This document shows positions 15,005-21,670 of a DNA stretch of 22,516 nucleotides, piece after piece. Made by a program: the position numbers and the translations under genes. The notes below the pieces were generated by a model. That model worked only from the letters and a program-made list of their open reading frames with translations, was not told the origin of the DNA and did no database searches. This DNA comes from CAVTUU01 sp045804965 (GTDB lineage: Bacteria; Chloroflexota; Chloroflexia; Thermomicrobiales; UBA6265), in contig JBJMMD010000044.1 in NCBI GenBank assembly GCA_045804965.1, forward strand, positions 1 through 22,516, written 5' to 3'. Within the stretch, counting starts at the first letter, position 1; each line of letters opens with the position of its first letter.

Positions 15005-15829
15005 ATGGACGAGATCCTGCCCGACCTGTCGACGCCCACCTTGACCGCGGCCATCGAAGCGAGCGCGGTCGCGTGGTTCGCCGACGGCGGGCGTTTGCCC
15101 GGCGGCGAGGTCCACGACGACCCGGACCTCCTGTGGGTGGTCAGCGGGCTGCCCCTCGCGCTCTTCAACGGCGTGTTCCGCGCAGACCTGCCCACCGCCG
15201 ACCTCGATGCGGCTATCGAGGACATCCTGGACCACTTCCGGACACGCCACCTGCCCATGCAATGGCAGGTGTGGCCGCGCACGCGGCCGGTCGGCCTGGG
15301 AGAGTGCCTGGTCGCCCACGGCCTCAGCCACCCCTTCGACCTGCCGAGCATGGCAGTCGATCTCCGCACACTCCCCGCGGACGCGCCGGCCCCGCCCGGC
15401 GCGGAGATCGAGGAGGTGGGCGACGAGGTTGGGCTCAAGGCTTGGGCGCAGACCGTCGCCGCCGGGTTCGAATTCGACGACATCACCGCTGCCAGCGACG
15501 CATTGTTCGCCGTCTACGCCGGCGCCGGCCGCGACGGTTGGGGCGCGGGCCGCCACCGTTTCTTCCTGGCGCGGGAATCGGGCGAGCCCGTGGCCGCGTC
15601 GGCGCTGTGCCTGGCGGAGGGCGTGGCGGGCATCGGCTGGGTGGCGACCGTGCCAGCGGCCCGGGGGCGGGGTCTCGGCGCGGCGCTGACGGTCGCGCCT
15701 CTGCACGCGGCCCGCGCGGTGGGCTACCAGGTCGGGGTGTTGCAGGCCTCGCCCATGGGGCTCCCAGTCTACCGGCGGCTCGGCTTCAGGGAATTCGGCT
15801 GGGCCGAACTCTACCTCTGGTCCCCATAG
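15005..15829 (+). CDS. GNAT-family N-acetyltransferase
   Basis: A 274-aa acyltransferase using acetyl-CoA. The GNAT core is in the C-terminal half: beta4 GIGWVATVPAARGRGLGAAL holds the CoA-binding R-G-x-G-L/G-A motif A, followed by TVAPLHAARAVGYQVGVLQA and the motif B end SPMGLPVYRRLGFREFG. The N-terminal 120 residues (LWVVSGLPLALFNGVFRADL, MQWQVWPRTRPVGLGECLV) resemble a degenerate first GNAT-like half, as in two-domain GNATs. Start ATG 15005 with GGGAGG at 14995-15000. The gene is very GC-rich compared with its surroundings and is bracketed by the two histidine phosphatase copies, which suggests it arrived or moved with the duplication. Acceptor unknown. Confidence 0.85.
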   Translation: MDEILPDLSTPTLTAAIEASAVAWFADGGRLPGGEVHDDPDLLWVVSGLPLALFNGVFRADLPTADLDAAIEDILDHFRTRHLPMQWQVWPRTRPVGLGECLVAHGLSHPFDLPSMAVDLRTLPADAPAPPGAEIEEVGDEVGLKAWAQTVAAGFEFDDITAASDALFAVYAGAGRDGWGAGRHRFFLARESGEPVAASALCLAEGVAGIGWVATVPAARGRGLGAALTVAPLHAARAVGYQVGVLQASPMGLPVYRRLGFREFGWAELYLWSP

Positions 15830-15926
15830 CCGCCGGCTGTGGTTGCGACGGGTCACGAGGGGAGGTCATGGAAGCCTGCCTCGCCCGTGGCTACTGATCG
15901 ACTGCCGTGGTGCATCGTTCCCGCTT

Positions 15927-16481
15927 TTACTCGCCGCCCCACCCCGCCGGCAACGAATAACGCCACCCTGCTTGCCAGGCGAAGGGGGCGTCGATCAGGT
16001 TTTCGAGCGGGATTCCGTTCAACAGATGGTCGAACGCCCACTTGTTCGCGGCGTGGGCGATGATGAGAACGGTGCGACCGTTCCAAAGGGCGGCGAGGGT
16101 GTGCAAGAAGTCGCGCGTCTCGCCAACGAGCTGGCGGTAGCTTTGACCGCCGGGGAAGGGTTCGTCGACGTGTCGCGAGCGCTCGGTTTCAAGCTGGGCA
16201 AGCGGCATTCCGTTGAGCGCGCCGTAATTACATTCGCGCAGCCGGGCGTCCTGGAAGATCGGGATTTCGCTGCCGGCGAAGGCAAGTTCTGCGGTCTCGA
16301 CCGCACGCGGCAAGTCGGAAACGAAAACCGCCGCGAGGTCATCGGTTCGACGGCGCTCGCCGAGGGCGTGGGCGAGTTCGCGACCCCGTTCCGAGAGCTT
16401 CCCCGGCAGCCACCCCGTTGCGATTCCGGCCTCATTGTCCGTGGTGATCGAATGTGTCTCGTAGATGATCTCGACCGTCAT
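15927..16481 (-). CDS. Histidine phosphatase family protein (THS variant)
   Basis: A 184-residue phosphatase of the histidine-phosphatase superfamily. The family opens with R-H-G; here the N-terminal motif reads IIYETHSITTDNEAGIATGW, so the catalytic His10 is kept but the flanking residues are T and S, a known subgroup pattern. Downstream are VFVSDLPRAVETAELAF, the DARLRECNYGALNGMP motif, FPGGQSYRQLVGETRDFLH, and the second His in VLIIAHAANKWAFDH. It ends GWGGE then TAA; past this stop the same frame still shows a tail matching the truncated copy (RERCTTAVDQ, stop, SMTSPRDPSQPQP). Start ATG 16481 fits the motif; an upstream ATG in the same frame is not needed and the ribosome site is weak. 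It lies 25 bp downstream of a dead PIN toxin gene. Confidence 0.88.
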   Translation of the reverse strand: MTVEIIYETHSITTDNEAGIATGWLPGKLSERGRELAHALGERRRTDDLAAVFVSDLPRAVETAELAFAGSEIPIFQDARLRECNYGALNGMPLAQLETERSRHVDEPFPGGQSYRQLVGETRDFLHTLAALWNGRTVLIIAHAANKWAFDHLLNGIPLENLIDAPFAWQAGWRYSLPAGWGGE

Positions 16482-16506
16482 GGCGCGCCTAGGATGATCA
16501 TCCGCC

Positions 16507-16941
16507 CTAGCGGAGTGGCTCGATTTCTCGAAGGAGCACGTCGACAAGGTCGGCCGGGTGCGGGATGTGCATCCCTCGGTAACTTCCGAGTTTGAGGAGT
16601 TAGCGATCGCGAGTCCCGAGCTAGGAAGTTCCCGCGCTCAAGGCGGCTGAAAGGACAAGATCGTCCTTAGGTTGGGTAGCGACGCCAAAAACAGGGACCT
16701 TGGCTTCGATGACTCGTGCGAAGCGGCGTAAGAATTCGAGATGTCTTTTCACCTGCTCGGGATCAACCCGCTGCTAGAAATAGGGTTTCGTGTAGGTCCG
16801 AGCCACCTCTTGGAGAAGATGCTCAGATACAACTAACTCATAGACTCCCTGCCTCCAAAGGTCGATCAGATAAGTCGAGGCACTGACACTATCAAGAAAT
16901 CCAGGAGCGAGAACGTGCGCATCCAACAGGACGCGAATCAC
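16507..16941 (-). pseudogene. PIN-domain (VapC-like) toxin pseudogene with three in-frame stops
   Basis: The minus strand reads a complete 144-residue PIN nuclease frame without any frameshift but with stops at codon 56 (TAG, 16774-16776), 107 (TAG, 16621-16623) and 114 (TAA, 16600-16602). Marks are the N-terminal Asp in IRVLLDAHVLAPG, then LVVSEHLLQEVARTYTKPYF, VKRHLEFLRRFARVIE, PKDDLVLSAALSAGTS and LGTRDR, stop, LLKLGSYRGMHIPHPADL. These are the family's acidic positions and the 'T-DRDLL-L--YRG--I--P' end. GTG at 16941 overlaps the antitoxin stop as GTGA, the normal toxin-antitoxin arrangement. In intact homologues the stops at 107 and 114 sit at residues next to the third acidic group. The protein cannot be made full length unless stops are read through. 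Confidence 0.82.
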
Positions 16942-17252
16942 CGAACACTCGCCGCCTCCTCGGCCCGAATCTCAGCGAGGGCGCGATCAACTTCGCGTTC
17001 AATCTCCTCAGAAGAAACACCCTTACACGCCTCGCGCAACTCATCCACGATCGCGAAGCCCGCTTCGCGCTGCTGTTCAAATCGTTCGAGCCATTCAAGA
17101 TCGTTGGCGGAGATAATGGCTGCCACCGGTATGCCGCTCTTCTCGACGAGGACGCGTGCTTCCCGGTGAAACACGCGTTTGAGGAGCGTCGGTAGTTGCT
17201 GTCTTGCCTCCGATGACTTCACCGTTTCGGTGACCGGACGTTGCAACGCCAT
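16938..17252 (-). CDS. Phd/YefM-type antitoxin of a broken VapBC-like pair
   Basis: A 104-aa antitoxin. The N-terminal Phd-like fold is seen in ETVKSSEARQQLPTLLKRVF, then HREARVLVEKSGIPVAAIIS, where 'V-S-eaR--L--ll--v' and 'V-K-g-pvAaiis--D' mark the family; the helical segment LEWLERFEQQREAGFAIVD and the toxin-binding tail GVSSEEIEREVDRALAEIRA follow. Start ATG 17252 has GAGGAAAAGG just upstream; ATGs further up lack it. It is intact whereas the toxin downstream has three stops, so it is an orphan antitoxin. It probably still binds its own promoter, which carries three GTAC sites at 10-bp spacing. Its tail resembles the C-terminus of the neighbouring DinB protein. Confidence 0.88.
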   Translation of the reverse strand: MALQRPVTETVKSSEARQQLPTLLKRVFHREARVLVEKSGIPVAAIISANDLEWLERFEQQREAGFAIVDELREACKGVSSEEIEREVDRALAEIRAEEAASVR

Positions 17253-17277
17253 GCCTTTTCCTCTCATGAAACTGACA

Positions 17278-17302
17278 GTACGTATCCGTACGATATTGTA
17301 CG
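17278..17302. promoter_or_regulatory. Operator-like triple GTAC array upstream of the antitoxin
   Basis: GTAC occurs at 17278-17281, 17288-17291 and 17298-17301, i.e. every 10 bp, one helical turn. Two overlapping inverted repeats result: GTAC-GTATCC-GTAC and CGTAC-GATATT-GTACG. A minus-strand TACAAT (17295-17300) inside the array can serve as -10, with the antitoxin ATG 43 nt downstream. Antitoxin autorepression is usual, so this is the likely operator. Confidence 0.5.
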
Positions 17303-17387
17303 ACACAACGTTCGCAGCGCATGCGACCCTCGGCGCGACAATCGGCGGCACATCCTGCATGCTCGTCGTCGGTTCCCTCTTCTCTGC

Positions 17388-18008
17388 TTAGTGCGGGTCG
17401 GTAGTGGTAGGTTTCGACCGGGCGCGCTTGTGCTCGTGAAGTTCGGCGATGGCGCTGTCCGTTTCGCGTTCCAGCTCCTCTGGCGAGATACCGTCGAACG
17501 ACGTCGCCTTCGCGCCACTCGCGACAGACGTTTCGGCCTTGTGTTCACGTGCATCCATCAACCGCGCGACCTGGGCCAAATGCACGGCGTCGTGGAAGGC
17601 CATGTGAGTCATGAGGTCGTGGATAGTGATCAGGCCGTACACGGAGTGGCGGGCGCGGCGGTGCCAATCGGCGGGAGCGAGGGCCGAGAGAATGGCGACG
17701 CGCTCGCCGCGCAGGCGCGCGAAGCGGTCGAGCTGCTCGCCAAGATCCATCTGCAGGTAATTACCAGCTGCGGCGAGCTCTTCTTGATCGTAGCCGAAGA
17801 TTTCCGGCACGTCTTCGCTCGCCATCCGCTGGACCCGGTCGACCGCGCGCTCCTCGGCGTCGGCGAGGTGAGCAACGACCTCGATCACCGCCCAGGCGCC
17901 CTCAGCCGCGTGGCGGGCCGCGCCGGCGTCGAGCTCGTGGACAAGGACACGGAGCACGACCGGGGTCGCGCGGTTGATCTCGATCAGCTCGGCCTGCGGA
18001 TCGATCAT
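17388..18008 (-). CDS. DinB/YfiT-like four-helix protein with an antitoxin-like C-terminal tail
   Basis: A 206-residue DinB-superfamily protein; relatives are metal-binding four-helix bundles, some acting as thiol-dependent S-transferases. Candidate metal ligands are His47 (EVVAHLADAEE), His139 and His143 (MAFHDAVHLAQVARL). The bundle ends near residue 155. The last 50 residues (AETSVASGAKATSFDG, then ISPEELERETDSAIAELHEH) are not part of DinB and resemble the toxin-binding tail of the Phd antitoxin one gene away (11 of 20 residues, about 40 of 60 bases identical). Start ATG 18008 with GAGGAG at 18015-18020; a longer form from 18086 has no such site. It lies 82 bp after an ArsR-family gene, a common ArsR-DinB pairing. 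Confidence 0.85.
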   Translation of the reverse strand: MIDPQAELIEINRATPVVLRVLVHELDAGAARHAAEGAWAVIEVVAHLADAEERAVDRVQRMASEDVPEIFGYDQEELAAAGNYLQMDLGEQLDRFARLRGERVAILSALAPADWHRRARHSVYGLITIHDLMTHMAFHDAVHLAQVARLMDAREHKAETSVASGAKATSFDGISPEELERETDSAIAELHEHKRARSKPTTTDPH

Positions 18009-18090
18009 GGACTGCTCCTCGCGCGGCATCGCGCAGCCGGCTGCGCCCGTTTCGGGTTGGTGCGGATCCCTCGCTCGGCGTGGCATGCGG

Positions 18091-18378
18091 TCAGATGTCG
18101 ACGATCGCGCGCTTGAGCCACTCCAGGTTGTCTTCGTCGACGCTGTAGCTCGTGGAGGGACCGTCGATGTCGCCGTGGATGAGCCCGGCTTCGCGGAGTC
18201 GCTTCAAGTGCTCGGAAACGGTCGATTGGGCGAGCGGCAATTCATCAACCAAGGAACCACATGGCGACGAGTCACGCCGCCGCAGTTCCTGAAAGATTTT
18301 GTAGCGAGCCGGATTGCCGAGCGCGCGCAGCATCGCGACCATGCGCTCTTCCGTGTGCGTTTGTGCGAGCGTCTTCAT
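18091..18378 (-). CDS. ArsR/SmtB-family winged-helix repressor
   Basis: A 95-aa DNA-binding regulator. After LRALGNPARYKIFQELRRRD it has the helix-turn-helix LVDELPLAQSTVSEHLKRLR followed by EAGLIHGDIDGPSTSYSVD, the wing, and a short final helix LEWLKRAIV. The early Cys in SSPCGSLVDE is at the position of 'C--eL' in many family members, but the metal site CxC of ArsR or the His/Asp site of SmtB is not seen, so it may respond to something else. ATG 18378 has no good Shine-Dalgarno, hinting at a leaderless start. It precedes the DinB gene by 82 bp and probably controls it. A GGTCTATG element occurs both at 18383-18390 on the plus strand and inverted at about 18502-18509; this might be its operator, weakly. 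Confidence 0.88.
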   Translation of the reverse strand: MKTLAQTHTEERMVAMLRALGNPARYKIFQELRRRDSSPCGSLVDELPLAQSTVSEHLKRLREAGLIHGDIDGPSTSYSVDEDNLEWLKRAIVDI

Positions 18379-18800
18379 AGTGGTCTATGTGGTTCGATCC
18401 TCGCCCTGCGCCGCGGCAAGGCGCTACCTTAGCGCCGGCGCCCCGTGATCCGCGAGTTCACCGGCCTCGATCCACCCCCTTCATCGTAACTATCCGCACA
18501 TCATAGACCGCCGATCACGGAGACGCGGCGGTGCTCAGCGGTTTCCTAGGTAGGTTCTGGCAGACGTGCGGCCAACGGCTCGTTCAGCCCGCGCCCAGGC
18601 AGACGCATGAGGTCGGCGTTGCTGGCCTCGGCGTAGTCGGCCGGCAGGTTGTTCCCACCCGCGTTCATGCTCGACCTGACCCTTGCCACCTCGGCAGCTG
18701 CGGCCCATTTGACGAAGTCAAGCGTCGCGCGACGTGCAATCCCACACGTGCGTGACTTTGAACCAGTGCACCTAACCCGAAAAGGGAGAGGCGCATGGCA
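18379..18800. other. Intergenic region upstream of the ArsR gene
   Basis: No supported gene. A perfect hairpin lies at 18420-18436 (arms GGCGCTA and TAGCGCC, loop CCT) in what would be the ArsR leader. The inverted GGTCTATG copy noted with ArsR is near 18505. The minus strand at 18560-18740 reads a protein-like frame (MNAGGNNLPADYAEASNADL, then MRLPGRGLNEPLAARL and a stop); I cannot name it, and it may be a gene scrap. Confidence 0.35.
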
Positions 18801-19046
18801 TTAGGGGATATCGGAGGAGACGCATTGAGCAACCGGTTGCGCCTGGCGCGTGCGCGTGAGTGCGCCAACAGCGGCAACGACCCGGCTCAGGCGCGACGGA
18901 CCTTTGTCGGTGGCAGAGTGGTCATCCATGAGAAAGTCATCACGCGTCAGCCCGGTGAAGTAGGGGCGCAGGCGCTCGTAGTCCTTCGGATCGTGCTGCG
19001 TTTCAAGCATGCGATTGATCAATGGTTGCACAGTATACGGAAACAT
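18801..19046 (-). CDS. Small hypothetical protein
   Basis: An 81-residue frame beginning MFPYTVQPLINRMLETQHDP, then KDYERLRPYFTGLTRDDFLM. ATG 19046 has GGAG about 7 nt upstream; a GTG one codon earlier is the alternative. The first 45 residues look like ordinary soluble protein, while the end (TRTRQAQPVAQCVSSDIP) is less protein-like, so the 3' part may be out of frame. No family recognised, no membrane segment or signal. Confidence 0.4.
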   Translation of the reverse strand: MFPYTVQPLINRMLETQHDPKDYERLRPYFTGLTRDDFLMDDHSATDKGPSRLSRVVAAVGALTRTRQAQPVAQCVSSDIP

Positions 19047-19049
19047 CAC

Positions 19050-19353
19050 ATCACTCCATCATCGGAATTATCCGAAATATAGGTCGAACACCCTGGCCGT
19101 TTCCCGATGTGCGCCGCTTGGAGGCCGAGCCGGCATCTTCCTCGCGGCTACACTTTTAAGACGCATCGACCCCTTCGCTGTGAGACCGTCCGCGAGGAGC
19201 ATTCCGGACATCGGCGAGATTGCGCTCGCCGCATCCCGGTTTTGTGGAAACTCGCGTGCCCGCCCGGCGAACAGCCGACGTGGACCGGACGGGCCCGGTC
19301 TCGACGCCATCATCTCCGTTCGGCCGGGCCCCGCCATCGGCTAGATTGCCGAT
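19050..19353. other. Unassigned DNA
   Basis: Open frames exist on both strands, but none has a ribosome-binding site or recognisable pattern. Nothing else seen. Confidence 0.25.
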
Positions 19354-19773
19354 TTACGCCGCGATGCCCAGGATGACATGGCGGACTTGCTCGGTAAGGC
19401 TGCCGAGCGCTTGCCCGCGGGTGATCGCGCCTGGATCGGTGGCCATGAGCGCCGCGGCGGCCGCCGTCGCGACCGGCACAGGAGGACTGGCACTCGACGG
19501 CGAGTCTGAACCGCGCGCGGACACGAAGAGGACGACGCCGGCCGCTCCGAGGCTGACAAGGAGAACGGCGAAAACGGCAAGCTGCCGGTTGCGCCGTCGA
19601 GCCGACCGTTGCCCGCGAGCTCGCCGAGGGCCGCCAGCGGGACATCTCGGCGTACGGCGACTGGCGCGCCTACCAAGCCGCGCGGGACGCCGAACGCTGA
19701 GGGTCCGGGAACCGTTCGCGGAGTTTGCCTCAGGTCCGCGCGCTGGCCAATCGGTGAGGCCGGTGAGGCGCAC
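19354..19773 (-). CDS. Possible single-pass membrane protein (uncertain)
   Basis: A 139-codon frame with an Arg-rich N-terminal half, then one clear membrane segment RRNRQLAVFAVLLVSLGAAG continuing VVLFVSA (about residues 64-85), and a Ser/Pro/Ala-rich external part. Positive-inside placement would put the N-terminus in the cytoplasm. The Arg-rich half could be an artefact of GC-rich DNA, and the true start is probably later than the first ATG. On the opposite strand the same DNA reads ISAYGDWRAYQAARDAER then a stop, which also looks protein-like, so strand is not certain. Confidence 0.3.
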   Translation of the reverse strand: MRLTGLTDWPARGPEANSANGSRTLSVRRPARLGRRASRRTPRCPAGGPRRARGQRSARRRNRQLAVFAVLLVSLGAAGVVLFVSARGSDSPSSASPPVPVATAAAAALMATDPGAITRGQALGSLTEQVRHVILGIAA

Positions 19774-19796
19774 GCGGGCCTCATGTCAGCAGCCTG

Positions 19797-20234
19797 CTAG
19801 GATTTGTCTGATGGATGTGCGCGGAGCGGAGCCGGGCAGCCCGGCTCCGTGCAGCGGCCGCGGGGCTCGTCCGCGAGCTCCTCTAGAGCGAAGCGGTCCG
19901 TCGGGAAGACGGCGGTGTGGACCAGCGGGGCCTGGGTGTGGTTGACCTAGCGGTGCGGCACGCCAGCCGGAATGACGACCACCTCGCCGGCGCCGGCGTC
20001 GGCGGTGGTCTCGCCCACGATGTAGGTGCCCCGCCCAGCGTGGACGATGATCAGTTCCTCGCAGTCGTGGCGGTGGAGGGGCACGCCCTGCCCAGGGTGC
20101 GATTCTCCCACCACCACGGTCAGGCTGGCCAGACCGAAGGCCGCGCCCTCGAGCAGGTGGCGCCCCGCGATCGGGCCCCGGCCCGGCGAAACGAGCAGCG
20201 GGAGGTCGGCGAACGGGACCATGGTGCGCGTCAT
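19797..20234 (-). pseudogene. Cupin-domain protein gene interrupted by an in-frame TAG
   Basis: A small cupin (beta-barrel metal-site protein). Start ATG 20234 with GAGGAG about 6 nt upstream. Cupin motif 1 is VPLHRHDCEELIIVHAGRGT, and motif 2 starts VVVIPAGVPHR. A TAG at 19947-19949 follows the His-Arg, at the point where relatives have an aromatic residue and continue 'VN-g--PL--v-i'. Reading on in the same frame gives VNHTQAPLVHTAVFPTDRF, then ALEELADEPRGR, to a stop at 19797. So one nonsense change splits the gene; the shortened 95-aa product retains all metal-ligand positions (two His and Glu of motif 1, His of motif 2) but lacks the last strands. Confidence 0.72.
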
Positions 20235-20395
20235 GTTGCACTCCTCATCGCGTGAGCGATGCCCGTCGCACCGGTGCGGCGAGAACACCACCAATGTCCG
20301 CCCGTGGGTACTTGGCGAGGACCATGATACCCGAGGCGGCTCGATTGTGTGCCTCAGTGCGCGCCGTCGCCGGCGGCGGGCGGCGGCTACGCCGC

Positions 20396-20863
20396 CTACC
20401 CGCGGGCGTCAACCACATCGTGAGGAGGTGTCACCGATGCTACTGCTATCCGTACCCACTCCTCCGGCTCACTCACCACGTCAATCCAGCCAATGTGCCA
20501 CCAATCGTCTTCAGTCGGCGCGCAATCCTCAGGCGCGAGCGGAAACTCGACGATGCGATCGGGAGACTGGTTTGCCGCCATGGCCAGGCACAGATGACGA
20601 ATGGCGAATTCGACGGCGCTGGTCTGCATGCCGCGCATGGTCATGAGCGACAGCGACCGGTCGTCATTGGGCTCGTTGTGCACCGCATGAATGGCCCACC
20701 CGGCGCCCGAAATCGTGAGGCCGAGCGCATCACGCTGAATCACGACATCGAGGTTTGGCGCCAGCACGGCAAGCTGCGCACGGAGCGCGGCGGCATATCG
20801 TTCAGACCATTCGCTCCTGTCCATCGCTGGCGGAGCGAGTGCATGTTCCGCGCGTGGGACCAT
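20396..20863 (-). CDS. Hypothetical 155-aa protein
   Basis: Family not recognised. The protein is soluble. A helix WSERYAAALRAQLAVLAPNL leads to a beta-hairpin DVVIQRDALGLTISGAGWAI and HAVHNEPNDD, then a helix SAVEFAIRHLCLAMAANQSP, an acidic segment with EDDWWHIGWIDVV, and SEPEEWVRIAVASVTPP. The layout (antiparallel sheet plus helix) is like small immunity or chaperone-type proteins, but no partner is nearby. ATG 20863 is preceded by AAAGGA; an upstream ATG at 20944 adds 27 residues with no site. Confidence 0.6.
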   Translation of the reverse strand: MVPRAEHALAPPAMDRSEWSERYAAALRAQLAVLAPNLDVVIQRDALGLTISGAGWAIHAVHNEPNDDRSLSLMTMRGMQTSAVEFAIRHLCLAMAANQSPDRIVEFPLAPEDCAPTEDDWWHIGWIDVVSEPEEWVRIAVASVTPPHDVVDARG

Positions 20864-21303
20864 GGGGGTGGTCCTTTCGTCCTCGGGATGGGGGAGGTGC
20901 CGCCATCCCAGGACCTTGTGAAGACGCGACGTGCCGGCGCTCATGCCGCCGCATGGAAGACCGGTTCACCATCCTATAACGCGGAGCCGGCGCGGGGTCG
21001 ATCCGCCGGAGGTCCCATTTGTGTTCACAGAAGCACGGACGGCCTCGGCAGCACGCTCGGGGCCGTTGCCGTTGATGCCCAATTTGATGCCCTAACGTAT
21101 TTACGATTGTGGACGACTATATACAATCGACAGCGAAATCTAGGCTGAATCGCCGCGTTTTGAACGCCTATTGACGGCTGCAGAGAACCCGCCTCATTCT
21201 CCTTTGCCGCTGCCACGGTCTCCCGTTGACCGTAACGCTACTCGGCGAACAGCAACGCCCGCACGCGTTGGGCCAGCGGCGATTTTTCTCGCTGCCGTTA
21301 AGG
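20864..21303. other. Unassigned DNA
   Basis: No supported gene. A plus-strand frame reads STLGAVAVDAQFDALTYLRL then WTTIYNRQRNLG and a stop near 21144, possibly a scrap, with no recognised family. Confidence 0.25.
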
Positions 21304-21341
21304 ACGGCTGGCAAATCACAACATTGTGATTTGCCAGCCGT
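21304..21341. repeat. Perfect 18-bp inverted repeat with 2-nt centre
   Basis: Arms 21304-21321 (ACGGCTGGCAAATCACAA) and 21324-21341 are exact reverse complements around CA. No T tract follows on either strand, so it is not a standard intrinsic terminator. Candidates are a large operator, a recombination site or a relic of an element end. It sits directly before an ATG-initiated 52-codon frame. Confidence 0.75.
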
Positions 21342-21500
21342 ATGTTGATTGCCACGCTAGCCGCAGTATTCGGCTGGGCCAAACAATTCACCAATCCTGC
21401 GCAAGACGAGGACGCGCATGCGTTCGGCATAGCAAACCGCCCCGCGCCGAAGCCCGAGACCGTTGCCCTCCTCGCTGCCTTGGTCCAGTCGCCCGCCTGA
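21342..21500 (+). pseudogene. Small open frame or gene scrap
   Basis: Fifty-two codons from ATG at 21342, immediately after the palindrome: LIATLAAVFGWAKQFTNPAQ, then EDAHAFGIANRPAPKPETVA, LLAALVQSPA and TGA. It reads like protein but has no Shine-Dalgarno and no recognised family. It may be the end of a gene that the palindrome interrupts, because the same frame is open upstream (AIFLAAVKDGWQITTL) up to a TGA inside the palindrome. Confidence 0.25.
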
Positions 21501-21599
21501 TCAGTGTGGTGAACTGCTCGTCAACGAGCGCCGCTGTGGTCCGCCGAGGCAGCGCCGGACCGACCGGCGGCGAGTTGACGAGGCCGCGCGTTGCGGATG

Positions 21600-21617
21600 G
21601 GGGCGAGGACTCGCCCC
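21600..21617. terminator. GC-rich hairpin after the secreted-protein gene
   Basis: Perfect 8-bp arms GGGGCGAG and CTCGCCCC with a GA loop, about 54 nt beyond the stop at 21671 on the minus strand. No U tract follows, so termination is only a possibility. Confidence 0.3.
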
Positions 21618-21670
21618 GCCCCGCCCCATGGTACCGATCTCGTTGACGTACTGGGAAGCGTCCCGCGATC

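Noticed and set aside
14696..15856. A 386-codon minus-strand frame.
   Set aside because: Antisense to the GNAT gene and out of frame with the histidine phosphatase fragment; no recognisable domains.
3317..20234. Recoding of TAG (and TAA), suggested by internal stops in the PIN, IS5 and cupin frames with no frameshifts.
   Set aside because: Several intact genes end properly at TAG exactly where their families end (BBE oxidoreductase, binding protein, GH42-like A, ComEC, GNAT). Ordinary pseudogene decay explains the internal stops.
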